Of a stretch of DNA of 64,000 nt, positions 9,285-18,276 are shown piece by piece. The position numbers and the translations under genes were made by a program. The first letter of the stretch is position 1; every line of letters starts with the position of its first letter. The notes under the pieces are model-generated. The model made no database searches, was not told the origin of the DNA, and saw nothing but the letters and a program-made list of their open reading frames with translations. Source of the DNA: Bacteroidales bacterium UBA5226 (GTDB taxonomy: Bacteria > Bacteroidota > Bacteroidia > Bacteroidales > UBA932); the NCBI GenBank assembly GCA_002409325.1, contig DHUU01000001.1, positions 47,250 to 111,249 on the forward strand, in the 5' to 3' direction.

Positions 9285-10471
9285 TGTCTATGCCTATGAA
9301 ATACCTATGGAAGCTTTTGGGAATCGTATTTCCCGCACTGATATGGGTGTCCTGTATTGTTCCATACGAGCCGGAAGAACTAGTAAACCTGGATGATATC
9401 ATAGTGGTGGAAGGGAACATTTCACTGACCGGTCCCTTTAGTATCCGAATAACAAGGAGCACACCCATCAGCTCCTACCAGTACGGGCATAAAACCATTA
9501 ATATAGAACGCAACGCAAACGTTTTCGTTCGCAACAGACAGGGAAAGAAATACAGCCCCAACTCGGTTACTGCCCAGGGCGAGTACCTCTTTGACTTTTC
9601 CCCGGAGAACCCAAACCAGGAGGAAGAATACCAGTTGGTTATAGAGTCACAGGACGGGCGCTCCTATGAGACAGATTTCCGCAAATCCCGTCATAGCAGC
9701 GACATGGAACTGAATTATAAGATTGATACGGTAGCGGAAAAAATCAGCATCTATGTAAGCTCCCATGACCAGGCCGGATTGTCCAGGTATTACTATTGGC
9801 AGTACTCTGAAACCTGGGATTATGTCTCTCAGAGGCCCGCCTATTGTTATTTTGACGTTTCCTCTGTCAAGGAAACTAATAATTTTAAACCCTGGATGTA
9901 TCGCTGTTGGAACAGCCGCGCATCTTCCGAAATCCTACTGGTTGAGACATCATCGCTTGTCCAGGACAGGATCAAAGATCTGGAGATCCATTCGATCAAT
10001 TTCCGTGACATCCGCATTACCCAGCATTACAGTATTGATGTAATCCAGACGGTGCTGGACAACGATGCCTACCTGTATATGGAAAATATGCGAAAGAATT
10101 CGTACGATATCGGGGATATTTTTTCTCCCCAGCCTAATGAGATCAGCGGTAACATCCGTTGCGTTACCGACCCTTCTGTCCGTGCCATTGGATTTGTATC
10201 TGTGTGTAATTCTGTTAGGAAAATGCTGTTTATCAACTGCGTAGGACTACCCGGCTATATCCGGGAACCCATGCCTCCGGACACCATAGTCCCTTTAGAT
10301 GCCAAGGTGGGCTTTATGCTGTCTCTAATCCAGCAGGGGTATTCCCCCCATACGATAGACCCTCTGGCTAAAGTCAGCTACTGGAACCTTACAAGATGCA
10401 TAGATTGCCGGAACAAAGGCGGAAAGCCGGTGGTTCCCCCCTTCTGGCCGGTTGAATGGCCATGGTTTTGA
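9284..10471 (+). CDS. DUF4249 outer-membrane-associated lipoprotein
   Basis: About 395 residues starting at the ATG of a TAATG overlap with the receptor stop. The signal peptide is followed by a lipobox, ALIWVSCIVPYEPE. The next segment, LDDIIVVEGNISLTGPFSIRITRS, is typical of DUF4249, a family that usually follows TonB receptors of the non-Sus kind. Cysteines are clustered near the C terminus (CIDCRN), which may bind a metal or form a disulfide. It probably sits at the receptor mouth as a surface lipoprotein. The pairing is known; what is captured is not. Confidence 0.85.
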   Translation: MSMPMKYLWKLLGIVFPALIWVSCIVPYEPEELVNLDDIIVVEGNISLTGPFSIRITRSTPISSYQYGHKTINIERNANVFVRNRQGKKYSPNSVTAQGEYLFDFSPENPNQEEEYQLVIESQDGRSYETDFRKSRHSSDMELNYKIDTVAEKISIYVSSHDQAGLSRYYYWQYSETWDYVSQRPAYCYFDVSSVKETNNFKPWMYRCWNSRASSEILLVETSSLVQDRIKDLEIHSINFRDIRITQHYSIDVIQTVLDNDAYLYMENMRKNSYDIGDIFSPQPNEISGNIRCVTDPSVRAIGFVSVCNSVRKMLFINCVGLPGYIREPMPPDTIVPLDAKVGFMLSLIQQGYSPHTIDPLAKVSYWNLTRCIDCRNKGGKPVVPPFWPVEWPWF

Positions 10472-10482
10472 AAGTTGAAATT

Positions 10483-12171
10483 ATGAAACGGATCCTGACA
10501 GTACTTATACTATCTGCAACTTCCCTGTTGCTCCGTGCGCAAAGTCAAATGCTGCATGAACGGCTGTACCTGAGTACAGACAAGGAGTGTTATATTGCAG
10601 GCGAACCTATGTGGATTTCTGCCTTTTGCTACGACGCCGTATCAGGAAAACCATCTCCTGTGAGCGCCGTGGCTTATATAGAACTTCAGAACCTTTCGGG
10701 CTCAGTGGTACAGGCTAAGATAGCCCTAACTGACGGCCGGGGCAGCGGGTTGATTGACCTGCCCGTATCCCTTCCTACAGGAAACTACCGTCTGATAGCC
10801 TATACCCGTTACATGTATTCAGAAAGTGAACATAATGTGTTTAAACGGATCATAACAATCTACAACCCGCTGACATCACTGCGTTCCGATAATGTAAAAG
10901 TTGCTTCGGGCGCAGAACCGACCCGTTTCCCTGAGACACAACCCGAAAGCACAAGGGAACTTAACGTGTTGACCAACAGCAAAGTGTACCAGTCCGGAGA
11001 ACAGGTCAGGATAACGCTCAGCCATTCCCTGCCCGGTGGAGTGTCGCTGTCTGTCTCGGTTTTCAGAAAAGACAATTTAAACCATTTCTGCAATCCCTCC
11101 ATATCGGCGTTTGTAGACAGCACACGGAATCAGTCTTTTACTCCTTTCCCTTTATGGAGGGTTGATTATCCGGGAGAAGTCATCCGCGGACATGTAGTGG
11201 ACGAAAATAACAATCCGGTTGCCTCCTCAAGGGGTTTTGGATCGTATATTTCCATTGCAGGGAATCAGATACAATATTTCACAGGGGAGTTAATGGATAA
11301 CGGCAGTGTACGTTTTTTTACTTCCAACCTCTACGGGGACGGTACCCTGATAAGCTATATACCATCGCTCAACGACAGAAAGTATCACCTGGTGCTGGAT
11401 TCTGTGTACATGAATCCCAGGGTTAACGAGCTCCCGGAACTTATCCTTGATATAACACAACAGCATGTTTTAGAAGAAAGAAGCCTGAGTGTTCAGTTGT
11501 CTCAGGCCTTCGGTCTGGATACTCTGTTCAGGGAAGAAAAAACCGAAACAAACCTGTTGTTTGAAAACTCGGGGATTGTTTACAAACTGGACGAGTATAC
11601 GCGCTTCCCGACCATGGGAGAAGTAATTGTAGAATTCATAAGAGAAGCCCGTTTCCGGACGGTCGGCGGCTCCCGCGTGCTCCAGCTGCGCCTGAGAGAT
11701 GCCGGCGGAACAGTTTATTATGTGGACGATCCAACCCCGCCCCTGGTACTTCTGGACGGCATCCCGGTCCGGGACCATGAAAAAATATACGCCTACGATC
11801 CGGCCCTGGTCAGGGAGATTATAGTTTATCCGGACAAATATGCCTTCGGACCCATATACTACAACGGGATACTATTTCTGAAAACTTACCGCGGCGACTT
11901 TCCTGACATGAAGCTGGAGGAGTCTATGCGGATTCATGAATTCCAGGGTGTCCAGAATTCCCATTCTTTCGGGACTGTACCCGGTGACAGCCGCCTGCCC
12001 GATCTGCGCCATACCCTGTACTGGAATCCCCGGGTTGATCTTAAAGATACTGACCCGGTCACATTCAGGACAACAGCATCGCAAACAAAAGGAACTTTTG
12101 TGGTGGTAGCCGAGGGAATGAACCGGGAGGGAAAATCTTTCAGGAATTCGACAGAGTTTACAGTAAAATAA
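10483..12171 (+). CDS. Secreted MG2-domain protein with a TonB-plug-like C-terminal domain
   Basis: About 562 residues from the ATG at 10483, twelve bases after the DUF4249 stop. A signal peptide (ILTVLILSATSLLLRAQ) precedes ERLYLSTDKECYIAGEPMW, the opening of a macroglobulin MG2-like beta sandwich. A second beta domain starts near residue 160 (LNVLTNSKVYQSGEQVRI). Near residues 405-470 the text PPLVLLDGIPVRD, then VREIIVYPDKYAFG, resembles a TonB receptor plug without any barrel. This layout recurs in Bacteroidota genes lying next to receptors. It completes a four-gene operon and probably acts in the periplasm or at the outer membrane with the receptor. It is not a full alpha-2-macroglobulin; there is no thioester motif. 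Confidence 0.75.
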   Translation: MKRILTVLILSATSLLLRAQSQMLHERLYLSTDKECYIAGEPMWISAFCYDAVSGKPSPVSAVAYIELQNLSGSVVQAKIALTDGRGSGLIDLPVSLPTGNYRLIAYTRYMYSESEHNVFKRIITIYNPLTSLRSDNVKVASGAEPTRFPETQPESTRELNVLTNSKVYQSGEQVRITLSHSLPGGVSLSVSVFRKDNLNHFCNPSISAFVDSTRNQSFTPFPLWRVDYPGEVIRGHVVDENNNPVASSRGFGSYISIAGNQIQYFTGELMDNGSVRFFTSNLYGDGTLISYIPSLNDRKYHLVLDSVYMNPRVNELPELILDITQQHVLEERSLSVQLSQAFGLDTLFREEKTETNLLFENSGIVYKLDEYTRFPTMGEVIVEFIREARFRTVGGSRVLQLRLRDAGGTVYYVDDPTPPLVLLDGIPVRDHEKIYAYDPALVREIIVYPDKYAFGPIYYNGILFLKTYRGDFPDMKLEESMRIHEFQGVQNSHSFGTVPGDSRLPDLRHTLYWNPRVDLKDTDPVTFRTTASQTKGTFVVVAEGMNREGKSFRNSTEFTVK

Positions 12172-12177
12172 TTTTTT

Positions 12178-13461
12178 TCAACGTCCGGTGACCTGCAGGT
12201 AAATGCTTTTAGCCACCTGATAATCCCTTATGGCATCAATCCTTTTATCCTGACTTTCCTGCAGAAAACCCCGGGCGGCAAGCAATTCGGTAAGGCTAAC
12301 AGTCCCGGCCCTGTAATATGTTTCGTTTAGACGGGCATTTTCCTGCGATTCCTCAACAGTAAGTTCTGCCAGCAGGTATTTCTGGTAAGCTTCCACAAAT
12401 GAACCCCAGGCCTGGCGGATCTGCATAAGCAATTGTTGATGCCCGTCTTCCCGGCGTATCTGCGCTTTTGATTCTTCAAGCTTCTTCTGGCGGATGGCGT
12501 AAGAACCCCTGCCCCAATCTGATATGGGAATACGAACGGCAGCCATGACGGCTCCGTTCCAATTGTTTTTATCTAAAAGATTTTCGTAATAATAAAACGC
12601 ACCTACACCTACCTGGGGCATATAGGAAGCGGTTTCAATCTTTTTTTCCAGTGATGCCGCACGCACGCCCATTTCAAGGAGTTTGTATTCTGTTCTGAGA
12701 GAAAGCACGGCAGCAGGCTCAAGAAAGTACTGTATGGGATCGTCTACCAGAATATCCTGAGCAGGGGCGATCACAAAATGATCCACCGAATCTACGGGAA
12801 AACCCATCTGACGGGCCAGGGCCATGGTTGCCAGGTATATTCCGTTCTCAAGTTCCACATTTTTTGTGCTCAGGGTATGCTGTTGCAATTTAACCTTCAG
12901 CACTTCGTTTTGTCCCAGGACACCTGCATTTACAGCCTGATGTACGTCTTTGTACAGGGAATCCAGCACCTGCTGCATCAGGGCAACGGTTTTTCTTTTT
13001 TCATACAATGAATACAAAAGCCAGTAATATTCATCTGTCTTTGCCAGTACTTCATCTTTTTTCTGTGCAGTAAACAGTTCACTGGCACGAACACCGGTAT
13101 CGGCAAGTTTTGTAGAATAAAAAATCTTTCCCCCCATAAAAACAGGCTGTACAGCCATAGCACTCACCATTACCCCGTCTTTGAGAAGCGACATGCTGCC
13201 CAGCATGCCCAGGTCAAGCGATATCACAGGATTGCTTGCCTTAAATCCCATTCCGAAGGCAGATATGTTGGGGAAAAAGTACGTCATGGCCTGTTTCTTC
13301 ATCAGAAGGGATATTTGTTCGCCGATCTTCATCTCCTGCAGCTGAGCATTCTTTTCAATGGCCATTTGCCTGCAGTCTTCAAGGGTATAAGGCTGGGCGG
13401 CCAGATGCTGAAATATGGCAGGAAAACAGAGAGTAATTATCAGGAAAATGGTCTTCCTCAT
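12178..13461 (-). CDS. TolC-family outer-membrane efflux protein
   Basis: A 427-residue protein with a signal peptide (IFLIITLCFPAIFQHLAAQ) and the two helical repeats of the outer-membrane efflux family, opening YTLEDCRQMAIEKNAQL. The second repeat includes LNETYYRAGTVSLTELLAARG, the usual second-repeat signature. It forms the channel of the tripartite pump encoded just upstream. Its start overlaps the RND stop by one base and it is the last gene of the three-gene operon. The 3' end lies only six bases from the convergent MG2 gene. Confidence 0.9.
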   Translation of the reverse strand: MRKTIFLIITLCFPAIFQHLAAQPYTLEDCRQMAIEKNAQLQEMKIGEQISLLMKKQAMTYFFPNISAFGMGFKASNPVISLDLGMLGSMSLLKDGVMVSAMAVQPVFMGGKIFYSTKLADTGVRASELFTAQKKDEVLAKTDEYYWLLYSLYEKRKTVALMQQVLDSLYKDVHQAVNAGVLGQNEVLKVKLQQHTLSTKNVELENGIYLATMALARQMGFPVDSVDHFVIAPAQDILVDDPIQYFLEPAAVLSLRTEYKLLEMGVRAASLEKKIETASYMPQVGVGAFYYYENLLDKNNWNGAVMAAVRIPISDWGRGSYAIRQKKLEESKAQIRREDGHQQLLMQIRQAWGSFVEAYQKYLLAELTVEESQENARLNETYYRAGTVSLTELLAARGFLQESQDKRIDAIRDYQVAKSIYLQVTGR

Positions 13462-16400
13462 TATAATTTCAGTTTTTCAGGTTCGCGAATAGATTTGATC
13501 TTGTCCTGTTTCCTGTAAAAGAGCCAATAAATAACGGGCAGAAAAACAGACACAAAGAACATAGAAGTAAGAACACCAAAAAAGATGGTGGCTGCCATGG
13601 GTGCCCAGAGTGAATCGTTGGTGATTAGCATAGGGATGACTGCAACAGCTGTAGAAGAAGATGTCTGGAATATGGGCCGGATACGCCGGCATCCCGCCAT
13701 GAATGCTGCTTCCTTAACGGAATTGCCTTCTGCGCGGAGCGTCTCGGCATAATCGAACATGATAATACCGTTTCGAACAACCAGTCCAATCAGGGTCACC
13801 AATCCCAGAAAAGTGGTCAGGCTTACCGGCAGACCAAGAACCCAGGTCCCGGCAAAGGCACCCAGTATACTTAGCAAGGTAGAGCCCATGACCAGTAATG
13901 AGAGGGAGATTTTTTTGAAGTGAAATAGCAAGATCAGAAAGATTAGGAAAATGGCAATAACTACCCCTTTTAATATGCCGGGCATCATGGATTTGTCGGC
14001 CTGGTAGGTGCCGCCGTACTGGTACCAGACCCCATCGGGCATGGGGGTATCTTCCATAATATCAACAACCTGGTCAAACACGTCGGTGGATATTTTTCCG
14101 TACTTCAGGTCCATCATCAGAGTGAGTGTGGGATACCCGTTCCTTCGGACGATCTGGGATATGTTCCATTCCGGCTCAAGGGTGGCAATCTGGCGCAACG
14201 GGACACCCGCACCCGGTATAATTCCCTGAACGTATTCATCTCCCAGCCTGTCAGGAGAAGGGGGTTCGTTCTGTCTGTCTGTACGAATCAGCACTGGAAC
14301 CGTCTTCCCGTCTGACCACATGGAAGTCGCAGGCACCCCGGAATATCTGGATGCCAGGTTAAGGGACAGTAATCCCGGATTGATACCCACGTGGGCAGCA
14401 GCGACCGGGTCTACGTTAACTCCTATGCCATATTGCATGCCTCCGAAATCGGAACGGACACTGGCTATGTAGGGGATTTTCCTGAATTCGGCGGCAAGAG
14501 AATCTGCCAGAATCATCATGGCTTCCTTGTTTTCTCCCTTGAGCCTTACTTCTACTTCATTGGCAGATAGCAGGGAATAATCCAGCCTCCTGACCCGGAC
14601 ATACGTACCGGGAAAATAATGCATGTACTTCTCCTGAAATAAAGCCACCAGGATTTCTGTAGCCTTGTAAGATGGCGTATTGACTATAAACTGACCATAA
14701 TGAGGCCCGGGTATCTGAGGCGTATAGGAAGCCTGGAAACGGGGGGCACTGGTGCCGACAAAAGAGGTAATGGCCAATACCCGCTCGTCCTGCTGCATAA
14801 GCCTGCGCAGTGAATCAGTCAATTTTTCAGTTTCTCCCACCGAAGAACCGAACGGAAGGTAAATTTCAACCACGAACTGGTTTCTGTCTGCCATGGGCAT
14901 CAGGCGCTTAGGCAACTGCTGGTAAACAAAATAAGGCGCTACCAGGAAAAATATGATCACCGCTATCACCCATTTGTGATGGGCAAAGGATTTGCGTAAT
15001 GTTTTTTCATAGAATATCCCAAATAATTCCAGAATGGAAACGCCTCTCTTACTTTTCTGCCGCTGTTTTTCCACCACCTGCTTTAACCCTTTCCGGATAG
15101 TAAAGTACTGGAAATAAGGTATGAACAGCATGGCTATCAACAAAGAGACCATCAGAGAAATGGAAATGGTCCAGGGCGCCATGAAGATGAACTCTACAAA
15201 ATTTTCGGGAAATGTCAAATAAAAGGGGAAGAAAGTGATGCTGATGGCCAGGGTAGCTGAAAAGACTGATTTAAAGTAGGAATTGGCTGCTGTAATGGAA
15301 GCTTTCCACCGGCTCATACCCTGATCCAGCAGAGTCATATAATTGTCTATCACCACTATGCTATCATCCACGACCATGCCCAGGACAACCAACAGGGAAG
15401 CCAGCGTCACAGTGTTGATCTCAAAGCCCAGAACATACATTATCCCCAGGGATATGAAAATGGTAATGGGAATGGTTGCTGCGGCAACAGAAGCCACGCG
15501 CAGGGGAAGCATCACCATCATTACAGCGATAACTGTCAAAACGGCCAGGAGCATTTCCTTAAGAAATGAATAAACGGAATCCTTCACCACCTGGGGCTGG
15601 TCTGCAATCCGGGAAATGCTAACATCGGGTGGAAGTTCCGATTCAAAGTCCTTCAGTACCTGGTTCACCTGTTTTCCCAATTCCACCATATCAAATCCCT
15701 TGTTCATTTCCATGGACAGGAGCAGGCATTTTTTTCCGTTGTTTGTTATGTAAGAAGAAGGGGCCGGGTATTCCCTGGCAACACGACCAATATCCTTGAC
15801 GCGAAGAACATTGCCCAAGGGATCAAAGTAAACCGGCTGTTCCAGAATTTGTCTTTCGTTCTGATAGGCATTGTTCAGGTGGACCGGGATGCTCCCGTTG
15901 AGTGAATTGACCGTTCCGGCAGAAGTTACCAGGCCCGAGGAAAAGAGCTGTACCATAATCTGTTGCGTATTTAAAGCATACGCAGCCAGTTTCTCTTTGT
16001 CCAGATATATGTTGATTTGTTCCTGCTGCTGGCCATAACGCTTGATATTGGTTACTATGGGCAGCGGCCTGAGGCGCCCTTCCAGCCTGTCAAGACAGTC
16101 ATCCAGCTGATCGTATGTCAGGGATTCGCTTTCCAGGGTTATGAGAATGGCCGAGGTTTCGCCAAACTCACTGATGACCATCAGAGGCAATACTCCGGGA
16201 GGCAGCTGGGCTTTGAATTCATCCAGATCGAGGCGCAGGTTTGTATAGAAGTTGCGTGGCGTTTTTTCCTTTTCTGTAAGATCCAGGACAAAGTAGACTA
16301 TCCCCTCCCGGGTCAGGGAGTAAGTCTTTTCACGGTCTATCTCTTTATAGCTGAGGATACGTTTTTCCAGCGGGATGGTAAGTTGTTCTTCCACCTGCTC

Positions 16401-16583
16401 CGATGAAGCTCCCGGGTAAACACCCACGACCAGGGCATTGCGGATGGTAAAATCGGGATATTCCTTTTTGGGCATATTGGGCAGGGCAAAAATACCCAGG
16501 CCAACAAGGAAAGTAACCAGCAGTAAAACGATCTTATGGTTGTGCATTGTCCATTCGACAATGCTTTTACGTTTTCTACTCAT
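13461..16583 (-). CDS. RND efflux transporter, AcrB/HAE1-like
   Basis: A 1040-residue inner-membrane transporter with twelve predicted helices and two large periplasmic loops. The TM4 proton-relay motif GMVVDDSIVVIDN (Asp pair) is present, as is a GLVVRNGIIMFDY segment in the second half. The N terminus, EWTMHNHKIVLLLVTFLVG, is typical of Bacteroidota members. It takes up protons to export substrates through the MFP and TolC partners in the same operon. The Asp pair and overall layout favour an HAE1-type multidrug or amphiphile exporter over a heavy-metal pump; I see no His/Met-rich metal signature. The substrate is not predictable. Confidence 0.92.
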   Translation of the reverse strand: MSRKRKSIVEWTMHNHKIVLLLVTFLVGLGIFALPNMPKKEYPDFTIRNALVVGVYPGASSEQVEEQLTIPLEKRILSYKEIDREKTYSLTREGIVYFVLDLTEKEKTPRNFYTNLRLDLDEFKAQLPPGVLPLMVISEFGETSAILITLESESLTYDQLDDCLDRLEGRLRPLPIVTNIKRYGQQQEQINIYLDKEKLAAYALNTQQIMVQLFSSGLVTSAGTVNSLNGSIPVHLNNAYQNERQILEQPVYFDPLGNVLRVKDIGRVAREYPAPSSYITNNGKKCLLLSMEMNKGFDMVELGKQVNQVLKDFESELPPDVSISRIADQPQVVKDSVYSFLKEMLLAVLTVIAVMMVMLPLRVASVAAATIPITIFISLGIMYVLGFEINTVTLASLLVVLGMVVDDSIVVIDNYMTLLDQGMSRWKASITAANSYFKSVFSATLAISITFFPFYLTFPENFVEFIFMAPWTISISLMVSLLIAMLFIPYFQYFTIRKGLKQVVEKQRQKSKRGVSILELFGIFYEKTLRKSFAHHKWVIAVIIFFLVAPYFVYQQLPKRLMPMADRNQFVVEIYLPFGSSVGETEKLTDSLRRLMQQDERVLAITSFVGTSAPRFQASYTPQIPGPHYGQFIVNTPSYKATEILVALFQEKYMHYFPGTYVRVRRLDYSLLSANEVEVRLKGENKEAMMILADSLAAEFRKIPYIASVRSDFGGMQYGIGVNVDPVAAAHVGINPGLLSLNLASRYSGVPATSMWSDGKTVPVLIRTDRQNEPPSPDRLGDEYVQGIIPGAGVPLRQIATLEPEWNISQIVRRNGYPTLTLMMDLKYGKISTDVFDQVVDIMEDTPMPDGVWYQYGGTYQADKSMMPGILKGVVIAIFLIFLILLFHFKKISLSLLVMGSTLLSILGAFAGTWVLGLPVSLTTFLGLVTLIGLVVRNGIIMFDYAETLRAEGNSVKEAAFMAGCRRIRPIFQTSSSTAVAVIPMLITNDSLWAPMAATIFFGVLTSMFFVSVFLPVIYWLFYRKQDKIKSIREPEKLKL

Positions 16584-17625
16584 TTGTGACGGTTACCTTT
16601 ATGTTTTCGCTCAATCTCTGATATCCTTCCACCACAATCCTGTCGCCGGGAGATATTCCTTTCAGTACCGAGATCCCGCCCGGCACAATCTCACCCACCT
16701 GGATCATCTTTCTTTGTGCTACATTATCCTGGTCCAGGAGCCATACAAAATGACCTTTTCCGAATTCCAGAGGAAGCACGGCGCGAACCGGCACCACAAG
16801 AGCAACCTCCATGGGCAGGTTACTCAGAAAAACCTTGCAGACCATACCCGGAAGCAATCCCGGGACTTCCCGGCCAAGAGAAATCCTGACCTGGTAACCA
16901 TGGGTATAAGGATGTGCCTGCACGCCTTTTTCTGTTACCTTTCCCTCCAGTTCCAGGTTCCGGAGTGCTCCTACCACAATACGGGCCGCCTGTCCGGTAC
17001 GGGTGTCAAATATCTCATTTTCAGGAACAGAAACCCTGACCATGGGATGGTGCGTATTCAATAAACTCAGCACCGGCTGATCAGGCAATACGTTCATTCC
17101 GGGTTCCATCATGCGTTTTCCCACCACCCCGCGTTGTGGGGCAATGAGTTTGGTTTCTGCCAGGGCCATTGCCGATATGCGCTCGGCAGACCTGGCCTGT
17201 TCAAGCTTTGTCTGGATATCGATGTATTGAATTTCCGGCAGGCTCTGGGATTCGTACAGCAGGGTCATTCTCTGGTAGGCATCTTCTGCCTGCCTGAGTG
17301 CGGCTGCCGTAGTGGCATGCATGTTCTCCAGCAACTCAGCATCGGTCTGGGCAAGTAATTGTCCTTCCCGTACCTCCTGCCCTTCTTTGACATAAACGTT
17401 TTTAATTTTTCCGGGAGTCGGAAAGCTCAATAAGACATTGTTCGATTCTTCCAACACACCTACATACTCCCTTTCCGAACCTAAAGTGGTTTCGGACACA
17501 GTGTGCACACGTACATTTACCGGAAGTGGTAATTTCTGGTGTTTATGCGGCTTAGACCCACAGGAAGACAGGAGTGAAAGAAGACCAAGAACAATTAATA
17601 TACCAGATTTTTTGAACAATTCCAT
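16576..17625 (-). CDS. Membrane fusion protein of the RND pump (HlyD/AcrA-like lipoprotein)
   Basis: About 349 residues. I chose the ATG at 17625, which gives MELFKKSGILIVLGLLSLLSSC, a lipobox with Cys22. The typical order follows: a first barrel/lipoyl half (GKIKNVYVKEGQEVREGQLLAQ), a helical hairpin, a second lipoyl half (LIAPQRGVVGKRMMEPGMNV), a beta barrel and a membrane-proximal domain. It links the RND protein to the outer-membrane channel. The 3' end overlaps the RND start by eight bases. A TACTTTTG -7 element at 17653-17646 is the likely operon promoter. Confidence 0.9.
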   Translation of the reverse strand: MELFKKSGILIVLGLLSLLSSCGSKPHKHQKLPLPVNVRVHTVSETTLGSEREYVGVLEESNNVLLSFPTPGKIKNVYVKEGQEVREGQLLAQTDAELLENMHATTAAALRQAEDAYQRMTLLYESQSLPEIQYIDIQTKLEQARSAERISAMALAETKLIAPQRGVVGKRMMEPGMNVLPDQPVLSLLNTHHPMVRVSVPENEIFDTRTGQAARIVVGALRNLELEGKVTEKGVQAHPYTHGYQVRISLGREVPGLLPGMVCKVFLSNLPMEVALVVPVRAVLPLEFGKGHFVWLLDQDNVAQRKMIQVGEIVPGGISVLKGISPGDRIVVEGYQRLSENIKVTVTNE

Positions 17626-17645
17626 AACAGATTGGTTAATGAATG

Positions 17646-17682
17646 CAAAAGTAATTAAAATCAATCAAAAGCGTTATATTTG
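17646..17682. promoter_or_regulatory. Divergent -7 elements between the RND operon and queH
   Basis: On the minus strand, TACTTTTG at 17653-17646 faces the fusion-protein gene. On the plus strand, TATATTTG at 17675-17682 lies 12 bases before the queH ATG. Both match TANNTTTG. No convincing -33 box is visible. Confidence 0.45.
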
Positions 17683-17694
17683 CAGCCGATATCT

Positions 17695-18276
17695 ATGAAA
17701 AACAACGATAAAAAAATCCTGCTTCATGCCTGTTGTGGCCCCTGTTCCACAACAGCCCTGGAACGATTATTACAGGATTATTTCGTAACTGTCTTTTTCT
17801 ATAATCCGAATATTGCACCGCATAGTGAATATACTCTTCGCAGGGATGAAGCGAAAAGATATACGGAACAAGCCTATGGCGGGAAGGTTCTTTTTGTAGA
17901 AGGTCAGTACAAACCCGATGTTTTTCTTAAAGCTGTAAAGGGATTTGAACAGGAACCCGAAGGTGGGCTTCGCTGTGAAATATGCTACAGGCTGAGACTG
18001 GAAGAAACTGCCCGGTATGCAAAAGAAAACGGTTTTTCACTTTTTTGTACCACCTTGACCGTAAGCCCGCACAAAAACGCTTTACTGATCAATAAAACAG
18101 GGGAAGATTTGGCGGTTCAATACAACGGACTTACCTACCTGCCTTCAGATTTCAAAAAACGGAACGGTTTTCGCCGTTCCGTTGAGCTATCACAATCATT
18201 CAATATTTACCGCCAGAATTACTGCGGGTGCATATTTTCTTTATCCCCCTACTCTATTTGTAAAGGAAACGCTTGA
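17695..18276 (+). CDS. queH: Epoxyqueuosine reductase QueH
   Basis: A 193-residue protein of the QueH (DUF208) family, which reduces epoxyqueuosine to queuosine in tRNA as a non-homologous replacement of QueG. The ATG at 17695 places LLHACCGPCST near the N terminus, with the adjacent Cys pair and a third Cys. CEICYRLRL lies in the middle and NYCGC near the C terminus; together these give the metal/cluster cysteines of the family. FFYNPNIAPHSEY is also typical. queA, the preceding step, lies at 33400-34644, so the pathway end is represented twice in the window but not in one operon. The 3' end overlaps the convergent acyl-CoA ligase by 23 bases. Confidence 0.92.
   Translation: MKNNDKKILLHACCGPCSTTALERLLQDYFVTVFFYNPNIAPHSEYTLRRDEAKRYTEQAYGGKVLFVEGQYKPDVFLKAVKGFEQEPEGGLRCEICYRLRLEETARYAKENGFSLFCTTLTVSPHKNALLINKTGEDLAVQYNGLTYLPSDFKKRNGFRRSVELSQSFNIYRQNYCGCIFSLSPYSICKGNA

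Noticed and set aside
10483..12171. Alpha-2-macroglobulin protease inhibitor
   Set aside because: Only an MG2-like start is seen; there is no thioester motif, bait region or the usual 1500-residue length.
12871..17625. RND system as a heavy-metal (CusA-type) pump
   Set aside because: No Met/His metal-binding pattern is visible in the fusion protein or transporter, and no metal regulator is near.
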